From the NCBI RefSeq assembly GCF_024464655.1, contig NZ_JANHAV010000007.1:62001-126000 (forward strand): 64,000 nt of DNA, written 5' to 3'. The translations under genes and the position numbers were made by a program. Source of the DNA: Halobellus inordinatus. Its GTDB lineage: Archaea; Halobacteriota; Halobacteria; Halobacteriales; Haloferacaceae. Under the pieces are notes generated by a model. It searched no databases, was not told the DNA's origin, and was given only the letters and a program-made list of their open reading frames with translations. Positions 18,765-27,503 of this stretch are shown in pieces; positions within the stretch are counted from its first letter, which is position 1; every line of letters begins with the position of its first letter.

Positions 18765-20267
18765 ATGACACAGCAGTCACCACAGACAGCACAGGTAGAG
18801 GCGAGCGACTTCTCGATCGACGCGGACTGGAACGGCCTGTTCATCGACGGCGAGTGGCGACCCGCAGCGGGGGACGAGGCGATCCCCGTCGAGAACCCCG
18901 CCACTCGCAACGTCGTGAGCGAGGTCCCCGCCGGCACCGTCGCTGACGTCGACGAGGCGTTCGAGGCAGCCGCGCGGGCCCAAGAGGAGTGGAAAGAGGT
19001 GCTCCCCCAGGAACGCGGTGAGATCATCCGCGACGTCCAACACCTCATCGAGACCTACCACGAGGAACTGACAGAACTACTGGCGATCGAGTCCGGGAGC
19101 GCACGCCCGAAAGCCTCCCGAGAGTTCACCTCGACGGGGGAGATGATGCACGACGTCGCGACCTACCCCTTCCGGATGACGGGCAGTCACAGCCAATCGA
19201 AGGTCGCGGGGAAAGAAAATATCGTCAAGCGCGAACCCGTCGGCGTCGTCAGCGTCATCTCGCCGTGGAATTTCCCGTTCCAGCTCTCGCTGCGCGCGGT
19301 CGCGCCGGCGATCGCACTCGGGAACAGCGTCGTGCTCAAGCCCGCCACCGAGACGCCGATCACCGGTGGCCTCCTCATCGCACGGCTGTTCGAGGCCGCT
19401 GGGCTCCCCGAGGGCGTCCTGAACGTCGTCACCGGTCACGGCTCGGAGATCGGCAACCGGGTCGCCTCCCACCCCGAGATGTCCGCGGTAGCGTTCACGG
19501 GGTCTACCTCGGTCGGCCGGCGCGTCGCGCGCAACGCGGCCGGAGCGTTCGCGCTCCCAGCGATGGAACTCGGCGGCAACAACCCCCACGTCGTGCTTGA
19601 CGACGCAGACGTCGAACGCGCCGTCGACGCGGGCATTTTCGGGTCGTTTATGCATCAGGGACAGATCTGCATCTCGATCAACCGCCACCTCGTCCACGAG
19701 GACATCTACGACGAGTACGTCGAGCGGTTGGTCGAACGCGCGGCCGAACTGAAGGTTGGCGACCCACTGGAGGCGGATACGATCGTCGGCCCGATCATCA
19801 ACGAGGCCGAGCGCGACGACATCCTCGCGTACGTCGAGCAGTCCGTCGAGCAGGGCGCGACGCTCGAACTCGGCGGCAGCGCAGAGGGACTGCTGGTCGA
19901 ACCCACCGTCCTCTCGGATATGGAGAACGATATGGCCGCGGCGTGTAACGAACACTTCGGCCCCGTCGCGCCGGTTGTCCCGTTCAGCAACGACGACGAG
20001 GCGGTCGAACTCGCGAACGACACCGAGTACGGCCTCTCGGCGTCGGTCCACTCCGAGCGGATCTCACGCGCCCGCGACGTCGCCGATCGAATCGACGCCG
20101 GGATGGTCCACATCAACGATCAGCCGATCAACAACGAGCCGCACGTCCCCTTCGGCGGGACGAAGGCCTCCGGGATGGGCCGCTACAACGGCGAGTGGAT
20201 CATCGAGGAACTCACAGAGACGAAGTGGACGTCGATCCAGCACCAGCCCCGGGACTATCCGTTCTGA
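18765..20267 (+). CDS. NAD(P)-dependent aldehyde dehydrogenase (benzaldehyde/vanillin dehydrogenase-like)
   Basis: This 500-residue ALDH oxidises an aldehyde to the acid. Visible motifs are the cofactor-binding SPWNFPFQLSL, GFTGSTSVGR-like AFTGSTSVGR, the general-base Glu in MELGGNNPHVV (about residue 268), and the catalytic Cys in HQGQICISI (about residue 302). It ends with the typical NDQPINNEPHVPFGGTKASG block. It lies 140 bp after the 160-residue unknown on the same strand and likely acts on products of the alcohol dehydrogenase or the oxygenase. Substrate specificity cannot be read from sequence. Confidence 0.9.
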   Translation: MTQQSPQTAQVEASDFSIDADWNGLFIDGEWRPAAGDEAIPVENPATRNVVSEVPAGTVADVDEAFEAAARAQEEWKEVLPQERGEIIRDVQHLIETYHEELTELLAIESGSARPKASREFTSTGEMMHDVATYPFRMTGSHSQSKVAGKENIVKREPVGVVSVISPWNFPFQLSLRAVAPAIALGNSVVLKPATETPITGGLLIARLFEAAGLPEGVLNVVTGHGSEIGNRVASHPEMSAVAFTGSTSVGRRVARNAAGAFALPAMELGGNNPHVVLDDADVERAVDAGIFGSFMHQGQICISINRHLVHEDIYDEYVERLVERAAELKVGDPLEADTIVGPIINEAERDDILAYVEQSVEQGATLELGGSAEGLLVEPTVLSDMENDMAAACNEHFGPVAPVVPFSNDDEAVELANDTEYGLSASVHSERISRARDVADRIDAGMVHINDQPINNEPHVPFGGTKASGMGRYNGEWIIEELTETKWTSIQHQPRDYPF

Positions 20268-20312
20268 GGGTTCTGGTGCGTCGAGGATCGCTCGAAGAAA
20301 GAGCGCGGAGAG

Positions 20313-21017
20313 TTATTCGACGGAGTCGTTGACCGACCGCTTCGCCCGGCCGAACACCAACTCGCCGTTTTCGAGGCCATCGATCAGGACCTCGGGGAGG
20401 CCATATTCGTCGATTTTCTCTTGCGTCTCCGCTTTAGGATACTCGACGCGGTGGAGATCGACGGTTCCCGCCTCCACGTCGAGGACGGCGTAGCCGGCGC
20501 GCCAGTCGCCGTCGCGTGGGAGCCCAACGCTTCCCGGATTGACGACGACGCCTTCGTCGAATTCGGACTCCGCCTGAATGTGGGTGTGGCCGATGACGAG
20601 CACGGACTCCTCGCCGAGGAGGTCGGGACTGAAATCCTCGGGATAGGTGTAGGTGTTCGGCTTGTCGGGGGCGCCGTGTGCCACTTTGACCTGTCCGTCG
20701 TACAGCTCGCGCTCGATCGGGAGCGACCCGATGTATCCGAGTTCGTCGTCGGTCAACTGTTCGGTCGTCCAGAGCGCGGCCGACTTCGGAATCTCGTGGA
20801 AGTTGTCGTGGAAGTCCCCCAGCACCCCGCGGTCGTGGTTCCCCTGGATCGAGACGATGCCGTTCTCCCTGAACATCTCGATGACCTCACTGGGGAACGG
20901 CCCGTATCCGACCACGTCGCCCGCGTGTACGATCGCGTCGACGTCGGGCATATCTTCGAGAACGGCTTCGAGGGCCGGTCGATTGGCGTGTACGTCACTG
21001 ATGAGTCCGACTTGCAT
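20313..21017 (-). CDS. YfcE/MJ0936-type metallophosphoesterase
   Basis: This 234-residue calcineurin-like phosphoesterase has all dimetal-site motifs: SDVHAN at residue 7, GDVVGYG near 34, GNHDR near 60, VAHGAPDK near 113 and GHTHIQ near 143. Family members hydrolyse phosphodiesters or phosphomonoesters using Mn or Ni. It is transcribed convergently with the aldehyde dehydrogenase and is likely a housekeeping gene not tied to the neighbouring redox cluster. Confidence 0.88.
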   Translation of the reverse strand: MQVGLISDVHANRPALEAVLEDMPDVDAIVHAGDVVGYGPFPSEVIEMFRENGIVSIQGNHDRGVLGDFHDNFHEIPKSAALWTTEQLTDDELGYIGSLPIERELYDGQVKVAHGAPDKPNTYTYPEDFSPDLLGEESVLVIGHTHIQAESEFDEGVVVNPGSVGLPRDGDWRAGYAVLDVEAGTVDLHRVEYPKAETQEKIDEYGLPEVLIDGLENGELVFGRAKRSVNDSVE

Positions 21018-21184
21018 AGAAATACATCGTAATTATGGTGTAATCAATCTACTCCTTTCTACAACTGTATTCTTCTTCGGATCCTATATTTGGGATACAA
21101 TAGATCCCGCACTACGAGAAATAGATTACAATACCAAATGAACCTTCGTTAATTATAAATAGCTGTGTCACGCTGTCTATTCCC

Positions 21185-23095
21185 ATGGGATCAGATCAGG
21201 GCGCACCCGCAACTGCGGGAGAAGACCCCAGTGGCACAGTAGAGTCCCGCGAACGGTTTCCACACGCCGGTGAACTAGAACTTCCCGAAGAACTGGACGG
21301 ATGGGAGGATATGTACCCCGAGTACTTCCAGTTCGAACTCACCGACGACCGGACCGACTACGAGCGGGACCGGTTCTGGTTCTGGGACAAGAAGGACACC
21401 ACCGAACCGGTGATGCCGTGGGATATGACGATCAGCGCGCAGGCGTGGCAGATCGCGATGGCACAAAACACGAGCCGGGTGTTCGCGATCCCGCCGTCGA
21501 TGTCGGTCGACATCCGCGTCGTCGCTGGCTACGCGTACTTCACCGGGATCAACGTCGAAGACGAAGAGCTCCTGCAGGAACGCGCCCAGATCTTCGCAGA
21601 GCGCAGCGAGTACTACTACGAGAATTACGACGCCCTGTACAACGGTATCTGGCTCCCCGCTGTCAAGGAAATCGGCAACGAGATCGATTCCCTCGACGTC
21701 CCTGCGGAACTCCCCGAATACGTCCCTGATGACGTTATCACCGAAGCCAAAGGCCAGAGTCAATCGACCCTCGACGTCATCCGGAACTACAACCGACTCA
21801 CCGAACTCGCGCTCGAAGGCTGGCAGCGGCACTTCGAGTTCCTTTATCTCGCGTACCTCGCGTATATGCAGTTCACCGAGACGAGCCGCGAACTGTTCCC
21901 CGACATCTCCGACGACGCCATCGGGAAGATGGTCTCGGCCGTCGAAGCCGACGTGTTCCGCCCGGACCAGGAACTGAACGAACTGGCCGAACTCGCTGTG
22001 GAACTTGGCGATGACGTCATCGACGTTCTGACGTCCGACGCCTCGCCCGACGAGAAGATGGAGCGCCTCCGGGAGACCGAGGCTGGAAGCGAATTTATGG
22101 ACCGATTCGACGAGGTCAAAGATCCGTGGTTCTATATGACCTACGGCGACGGCTTCCACAGCTACAAGGGCTCGTGGATCGAGGACTTCAAAGCGCCCTT
22201 CGACCACCTCGAATCCAAGATCGATCGACTGCAGGACGGAGAGGAACTGGGCCGCGACTTCGAGGCCCTACAGGACGAACGCGACGAAATCGTCGACGAG
22301 TACCGCCGGTATCTGGACCCCGAGGAACGCGAGGAGTTCGACCACGCCTACGAAACGTGTATGACCGTTTACGAGTACGCCGAGAACCACCAGTTCTGGA
22401 TCGAGAACTGGCTGCACACCATCATCTTCCGCAAGATGCGGGAGTTCGGTCAGTTGCTCGTCAACCACGGACTGCTGGAAGACGAAGCGGACATCTTCCT
22501 CTTCAACCGCTTCGAGGTCGCAGAACTCCTCGAAGAGGCCTGCGAGACGTGGGCGCTCGGGAGGGGCGCGTTCGTCTCCGAGCGCTGGCAGGACCGCGCC
22601 GAGGAGCGCCGACAGATGTTCGAGGCCGCAAAGGAGTGGGACCCCTCTCCCGCACTCGGCGAACCGCCGGAGGAGGTCACCGACCCGCTGATGCAGATGC
22701 TGTGGGGCATCACCACCGAGAAGGTCGAAAACTGGCTCGACATCGAGTCGGAGGCGGGTGACGAAACGAACCTCGAAGGGTTCGGGTCGTCGTCCGGCCA
22801 AGTCGAGGGACCGGCCCGCGTGATCAACGATTCCAGCGACATCGACAAACTCGAGGAGGGCGAGGTGCTCGTCGCACCGCTCACCAACCCGGCGTGGGCC
22901 CCTATCTTCCCCCGCGCGGCGGGTGCCGTGACCGACGACGGCGGCATCACGAGCCACGCCGCCATCGTGTGCCGCGAGTACGGTCTCCCCGCGGTCACCG
23001 GCACCGGTCACGCCACCTCGGTCATCGAGACTGGCGATCTGATCCGCCTCGATGGTGAGACGGGCGAGGTCGAGATTCTCGAGAAGGCAGAGTAA
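21185..23095 (+). CDS. PEP-synthase-like phosphohistidine subunit (phenylphosphate-synthase alpha-like)
   Basis: This 636-residue protein carries at its C-terminus the swivelling phosphohistidine domain of PEP synthase/PPDK: LVAPLTNPAWAP, then GGITSHAAIVCREYGLPAV, with the phosphorylated His near residue 591. The first 500 residues are an unusual, mostly helical, acidic region that differs from the PEP-binding barrel. It is followed after 32 bp by a separate gene for the ATP-grasp half. Size and split match the 70 kDa and 40 kDa subunits of phenylphosphate synthase, which phosphorylates phenol with ATP. Rifampicin phosphotransferase-type or another small-molecule dikinase is the alternative. 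AT-rich promoter upstream (taattataaat near 21155). Confidence 0.7.
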   Translation: MGSDQGAPATAGEDPSGTVESRERFPHAGELELPEELDGWEDMYPEYFQFELTDDRTDYERDRFWFWDKKDTTEPVMPWDMTISAQAWQIAMAQNTSRVFAIPPSMSVDIRVVAGYAYFTGINVEDEELLQERAQIFAERSEYYYENYDALYNGIWLPAVKEIGNEIDSLDVPAELPEYVPDDVITEAKGQSQSTLDVIRNYNRLTELALEGWQRHFEFLYLAYLAYMQFTETSRELFPDISDDAIGKMVSAVEADVFRPDQELNELAELAVELGDDVIDVLTSDASPDEKMERLRETEAGSEFMDRFDEVKDPWFYMTYGDGFHSYKGSWIEDFKAPFDHLESKIDRLQDGEELGRDFEALQDERDEIVDEYRRYLDPEEREEFDHAYETCMTVYEYAENHQFWIENWLHTIIFRKMREFGQLLVNHGLLEDEADIFLFNRFEVAELLEEACETWALGRGAFVSERWQDRAEERRQMFEAAKEWDPSPALGEPPEEVTDPLMQMLWGITTEKVENWLDIESEAGDETNLEGFGSSSGQVEGPARVINDSSDIDKLEEGEVLVAPLTNPAWAPIFPRAAGAVTDDGGITSHAAIVCREYGLPAVTGTGHATSVIETGDLIRLDGETGEVEILEKAE

Positions 23096-23127
23096 CCCCT
23101 AAATAGACCATCACTAATTACAAAAAT

Positions 23128-24198
23128 ATGGCTGACCCAACGTACACACTGCACTTCGAGTCTCCGGACTGCACCAAAGCGAACATCGGTCTCGTCGGCG
23201 GGAAGAACGCCTCGCTGGGCGAACTGATGGAGGCGGGCGAGGGGGTTCAGGTCCCGCCGGGCTTCGCCGTCACGACGGATTTCTACGAGGCCTTCATCGA
23301 AGAGCAATCGCTCGGCGAGTACATAAGCGAGCGACTGTCCACCGTGGATATCGACGACGACAACGCTGTCGCCGCGGCGAGCGAGGATATTCGCGACCAC
23401 ATCGAGAGCGCAGACTTCCCGGACTTTCTCGCCGACGAACTCGAATCGTCGTGGCAGAAGCTCCAGTCCGAGGCCGGCACTGACGACCTGCAGGTCGCCG
23501 TTCGGTCCTCCGCGACCGCCGAGGACCTGCCCGACGCCAGTTTCGCGGGCCAACAGGACACCTACCTCAACGTCACCGACTTCGAGTCGGTCAAACAGCG
23601 CACCAAGGAGTGTATGGCCAGTCTGTTCACCGCGCGTGCGATCACGTACCGCGAGAAGCACGGATTCGACCGCGACGAGGTCCTCATCAGCGTCGGCATC
23701 CAGAAGATGGTCGAAGCGCGGACCTCCGGCGTGATGTTCACCCTAAACCCGGCGAACGGCGACCAATCGAAAGTTCGGATCGAAGCGAACTGGGGGCTGG
23801 GAGAGGCCGTCGTGAGCGGGACGGTCACCCCCGATAGCTTCCTGGTCGACAAACCCGTCTACAAGATCGTCGACCGCAACGTCAAGCAAAAGGACGTGAT
23901 GACGGTCCCGACCGACGCGGGGACCGAGGAGGTCGAGATCGACGACGACAAGCGGGACGTCCCCTCTGTAACCGCCGACGAGATCGTCAAACTAACCGAC
24001 CTCGCGAAGTCCATCGAACGACACTACGACGAGCCACAGGACATCGAGTGGGCGATCGAGGAAGACGGCGACGACAAGCGGTTCTACATCCTGCAGAGCC
24101 GCCCCGAAACGACGTGGAACGAGGACGACGAGGCGAGCGCGAACGCGACCAGTACGTCGTCGTCGAGCACGGCCGAGCGGATCCTCGACCGACTGTAG
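23128..24198 (+). CDS. PEP-synthase-like ATP-grasp subunit (phenylphosphate-synthase beta-like)
   Basis: This 356-residue protein equals the N-terminal nucleotide-binding half of PEP synthase. It starts with LVGGKNASLGEL (residues 20-31), followed by VAVRSSATAEDLPDASFAGQ and NPANGDQSKVRIEANWGLGEAV, and ends with IEWAIEEDG...FYILQSRPET. Together with the preceding phosphohistidine subunit it can form a complete ATP to His to substrate relay. A Ser/Thr-rich tail follows residue 335. The two genes form an operon. True PpsA in haloarchaea is a single long chain, so this pair serves another acceptor. Confidence 0.75.
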   Translation: MADPTYTLHFESPDCTKANIGLVGGKNASLGELMEAGEGVQVPPGFAVTTDFYEAFIEEQSLGEYISERLSTVDIDDDNAVAAASEDIRDHIESADFPDFLADELESSWQKLQSEAGTDDLQVAVRSSATAEDLPDASFAGQQDTYLNVTDFESVKQRTKECMASLFTARAITYREKHGFDRDEVLISVGIQKMVEARTSGVMFTLNPANGDQSKVRIEANWGLGEAVVSGTVTPDSFLVDKPVYKIVDRNVKQKDVMTVPTDAGTEEVEIDDDKRDVPSVTADEIVKLTDLAKSIERHYDEPQDIEWAIEEDGDDKRFYILQSRPETTWNEDDEASANATSTSSSSTAERILDRL

Positions 24199-24296
24199 GC
24201 GACTGCGCCGGTCACGGCCCGTCGCTCTTCTGGCCGTTTTCTCGCTTTCGCCGAGCGTTCTTTTCTCGTTTCCCCGACAGCGTCGCTGCTGCCGGC

Positions 24297-24992
24297 TCAG
24301 TCGATTGTAAGGTCGACCGGCTCGTCCGCGTTTCTCTGCACGCCCTCGACGTCCAGTACGCCTCGCGCTTCGAGGTGCGGAACGATCTCGAAGAAGTTCT
24401 GTTGGTCCGTGGCGACGTCGGGGACGTCGCGAACGGCCGGTCTCGGCGCCATCGCGATCGAGAACCCGGCGCGCTCGAACAGAGGGATGTCGTGCGGGCC
24501 GTCGCCGACGGCGATGACCTGGTCGTGATCGATTCCTAACTGCTCGAGGAGGTCGTCGAGCACGGGCCCTTTGCCGCGGTCGATGATGTCGCCGCGGATT
24601 TCGCCCGTGAGGACGCCGCCCTCGACGACGGGATCGTTCGCGCGCTTCCAGTCGAACCCCAGTTCGTCGGCGATGTGGTCCGCGAGGGGAGTCAGCGCCG
24701 TGAAAATCGCGGTCTGACAGGTGACGTTGCTGGCGACTGCCTTCGCGCCCGGCGCGAACGGGAGCGACTGCACCAGACGTTCGAGCTCCGCCGCCGAGAC
24801 GCCCTCGAAGAGCGGGAAGATCTGTTCGGAGAGCGCCTCCATCGCGTCGAGGTCGTGTTCCCAGACGTCTGTCTTCACGCGCTCTACTTCGTCAGTCACG
24901 CCCACGTGTTCGGCGAGCGCATCGACGATGTCGCCGTCGATGAGCGTCTCGTCGCCGTCGAAGACGACGAGTTCGTACGTCGTATCGTCCAT
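24297..24992 (-). CDS. SerB-like HAD phosphatase
   Basis: This is a 231-residue HAD-superfamily phosphatase. Motif I is VFDGDETL (nucleophile Asp near 12, second Asp near 14), the motif III Lys is DRGKGP, and motif IV is VGDGPHD. A phosphoserine phosphatase role fits the length and motifs, although the cap region shows little of the SerB specificity pattern and the substrate is uncertain. It stands alone on the minus strand, convergent with the ATP-grasp subunit; the 98 bp between them are T-rich on the + strand and can act as a terminator. Confidence 0.8.
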   Translation of the reverse strand: MDDTTYELVVFDGDETLIDGDIVDALAEHVGVTDEVERVKTDVWEHDLDAMEALSEQIFPLFEGVSAAELERLVQSLPFAPGAKAVASNVTCQTAIFTALTPLADHIADELGFDWKRANDPVVEGGVLTGEIRGDIIDRGKGPVLDDLLEQLGIDHDQVIAVGDGPHDIPLFERAGFSIAMAPRPAVRDVPDVATDQQNFFEIVPHLEARGVLDVEGVQRNADEPVDLTID

Positions 24993-25068
24993 CTACCGGA
25001 AGTACGTCAGACCCCACTATAATACGCTGGGATGTCATCCCGTTCGGTCCCGCTCCCGTCGACCGATT

Positions 25069-25764
25069 TCATCCGCTCTCGTCGCCTGCTTCGAGCGCCT
25101 CCGCCACAGCGGTGAGCCATGCTTCTCGATCGCTCGCGCCGACGAACGCAGAGGCCGCGCCGGCCGCGTCGGCACCGTGTTCGAGACTCGCTTTCACGTC
25201 TGCCCCGGTACTGATCCCGCCGCCGAGCAGGACGCGGGTCCGAGGATTCTCCGCTTCGACCATCGAGACGAACGTCTCGACGCGCGCAGGATCCGTTCGC
25301 GCGAGTGCCCGACCGCTCGCGATGTCTGCCGGATTCTCGAACAGGAGACAGTCCGGGTCGAACGAAAGCGCCGCCCGGCCCATCTCTACGCTGTCGACGC
25401 AGACAATCGATTCGAGGTCGCGCTCTGCACAGCGAGCCACCGTCTCCGCGACGTCGCCGAACGAATACGGGCTCTCGGGGTGGTTGACGAGCACGCCGTC
25501 GGCCCCCGCCGAATCGACTGCGTCGATCGAGACCTGCCCGTTCCCCCGTCCGGCGTCCAGCGCGTCGACGGACTGTGCGACGACCGACAGGGACGTCTCC
25601 GTAGCGATCCGATAGATGTCAGGCGTCTGTGGCGCGATGACGAACGTCGCGCCCGTCCGTCGCTGTACGGTCTCGATCGTCCTCGCTAACGCTAGTCCGT
25701 CGGCTCCTGTCGTCCCCTCGTAGAGCTTGAAGTTGATGAGAAAATGCGGATAGGTGAGCGCCAT
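25069..25764 (-). CDS. Triosephosphate isomerase-family protein (archaeal type)
   Basis: This 231-residue TIM barrel is of the short archaeal class. Catalytic Lys in INFKLYEG (near residue 12), His in LVNHPES (near 97), the Glu in LLFENPAD (near 143) and the phosphate loop LLGGGIS (near 181) are all present. The enzyme interconverts DHAP and glyceraldehyde 3-phosphate. It lies 65 bp downstream of hyuB on the same strand. The divergent surrounding residues and the hydantoinase context leave room for a specialised paralogue rather than the main glycolytic enzyme. Confidence 0.75.
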   Translation of the reverse strand: MALTYPHFLINFKLYEGTTGADGLALARTIETVQRRTGATFVIAPQTPDIYRIATETSLSVVAQSVDALDAGRGNGQVSIDAVDSAGADGVLVNHPESPYSFGDVAETVARCAERDLESIVCVDSVEMGRAALSFDPDCLLFENPADIASGRALARTDPARVETFVSMVEAENPRTRVLLGGGISTGADVKASLEHGADAAGAASAFVGASDREAWLTAVAEALEAGDESG

Positions 25765-25829
25765 CGGTGTCTTAACCGAGACGGCAGAGCGATTTCAGCG
25801 TTGTCCCTTCTGCGTCCCAGCGCTCCGGT

Positions 25830-27503
25830 TCACTCGTCGCGTTTCCCGTCGCGCCGATCGGCCGCCCGTGCGTCCGGGTCGCGGTCGTCGGGCGACCCGT
25901 GGCCGCCACCGCCGGGCGTCCGTATCGTGACTGTCGTCCCAGCGTCCACGTCGACGGTCGTCTTCGCGGCCACCGCCTCGCCGTCGACGAGGTTCTCGCC
26001 CGTCGCGCCGTCAGCGCCGCCGGCGACGCCTCGCGGTCGTGTGCGCCTGCGTTCGGTGAGCAGCGACACGGTGGCGTCGCACTCGATGGTCAGCGCCCGT
26101 TCGAGACCGAGCCCCCCGCGGTGCTCCCCGTCACCGCCGGTGCCCGGCCGGAGCGCGTAGCGCTCGACGGTGAGCGGATACTCCGCTTCGAGCACTTCCA
26201 CCGGCGTGTTCAGCGTGTTCGTCATCCCCACCTGTGCGCCGTCGATGCCGTCGCTTTCGGCGGTCGCTCCCGCGCCGCCGCCGATCGTCTCGTAGTAGGT
26301 GAACGCCCCCTCGCGGGAGCCGACGATGAGGTTGTTCATCGTTCCCTGGCCCTGTGCGGGCGCGCGCTCGGGGACTGCTTCGGCCAGGGCCGCGAACACG
26401 ACGTCCGTGACGCGCTGGCTGGTCTCGACGTTGCCGCCGACGACGGCGGCGGGCGATTCGGGATTCAGGAGCGACCCCACGGGGGCCGAGACGGAGACTG
26501 GGTCGTAACAGCCTTGATTCGGCGGGATCTCGGGATCGGTCAGGCTCCGCACGACGAAGTAGACGGCGCTCTTTGCGACCGCCAGCGGTGCGTTGAGGTT
26601 CCCCGGGACCTGCTCCGCAGTGCCCGCGAAGTCGACGTCGATTTTGGTCCCATCGACGGTGACGGTCACTTCGATCGGCACGTCGTCGTCGCTGACACCG
26701 TCTCCTTCGAGAACGTCTTCGGACGTATAGACCCCGTCAGGGATCGCATCGAGTTCGGTTTCGATCCGGTCTCGCGAGTAGTCGATGATCGCTCCGAACG
26801 CGTCGAGCACGGTCTCTCCGGAGCGTTCGAGGAGGTCGGCGAGGCGTTCATCGGCGCGGTCGTGCGCGGCGAGTTGAGCGCGGATGTCGGCCCGTCGCTC
26901 GCTTGGTGTTCTGACGTTTGCCAGGAGCATCGCGAAGACGTCGTCGACGAGTTCGCCGTCGCGGACGAGACGGACGCCGGGGAGACGAAGCCCTTCCTCG
27001 TAGATTTCGCGCGCCCCGGCGGGCATACTTCCGGGCGTCGACCCGCCGACGTCGGCGTGATGCGCGCGCGATACCGCGTAGCCGAGGATCTCCTCGCCGT
27101 CGCCGGGGCCTCCCTCGACGTCGGGCGCGAGCGGCGAGACGAGCGTGATGTCCGGCAAGTGCGTGCCGCCCTCGAACGGATCGTTCAACGCCCAGACGTC
27201 GCCGGGTTCTGGATCGTACTGCCGGATCGCGTCGACGGCTTCCGGCATCGCGCCGAGGTGGACCGGGATGTGCTCTGCCTGCGCGACCATCCGGCCCTCC
27301 GCGTCGAAGAGCGCCGTCGAGCAGTCCTGTCGCTCCTTGATGTTCGGCGAGTACGCGCTGCGGATCAGCACCTCGCCCATCTCCTCGGCGACGCCCTCCA
27401 ATTGATTCCGGAGGATTTCGAGCGTGACAGGGTCGACACTGCTCCCGTTCGCTTTCACGCCGGTGCGACCTGCATCGTCGCTGGGTGTGTCGTCTCGGGT
27501 CAT
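25830..27503 (-). CDS. Hydantoinase/oxoprolinase HyuB-type subunit
   Basis: This 557-residue protein belongs to the HyuB family of ATP-dependent hydantoinases, 5-oxoprolinases and acetone carboxylases. Markers are VDPVTLEILRNQLEGVAEEMGEVL at the start, GDVWALNDPFEGGTHLPD near residue 108, PGNLNAPLAVAKSAVY near 300, and the RPGTGGDGEHRGGLG and TPGGGGHG glycine-rich C-terminal motifs. The ATG at 27503 overlaps the stop of hyuA (ATGA), so the two are co-translated. The subfamily (hydantoin, caprolactam, acetone or other carboxylase) cannot be told from sequence. Confidence 0.88.
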   Translation of the reverse strand: MTRDDTPSDDAGRTGVKANGSSVDPVTLEILRNQLEGVAEEMGEVLIRSAYSPNIKERQDCSTALFDAEGRMVAQAEHIPVHLGAMPEAVDAIRQYDPEPGDVWALNDPFEGGTHLPDITLVSPLAPDVEGGPGDGEEILGYAVSRAHHADVGGSTPGSMPAGAREIYEEGLRLPGVRLVRDGELVDDVFAMLLANVRTPSERRADIRAQLAAHDRADERLADLLERSGETVLDAFGAIIDYSRDRIETELDAIPDGVYTSEDVLEGDGVSDDDVPIEVTVTVDGTKIDVDFAGTAEQVPGNLNAPLAVAKSAVYFVVRSLTDPEIPPNQGCYDPVSVSAPVGSLLNPESPAAVVGGNVETSQRVTDVVFAALAEAVPERAPAQGQGTMNNLIVGSREGAFTYYETIGGGAGATAESDGIDGAQVGMTNTLNTPVEVLEAEYPLTVERYALRPGTGGDGEHRGGLGLERALTIECDATVSLLTERRRTRPRGVAGGADGATGENLVDGEAVAAKTTVDVDAGTTVTIRTPGGGGHGSPDDRDPDARAADRRDGKRDE

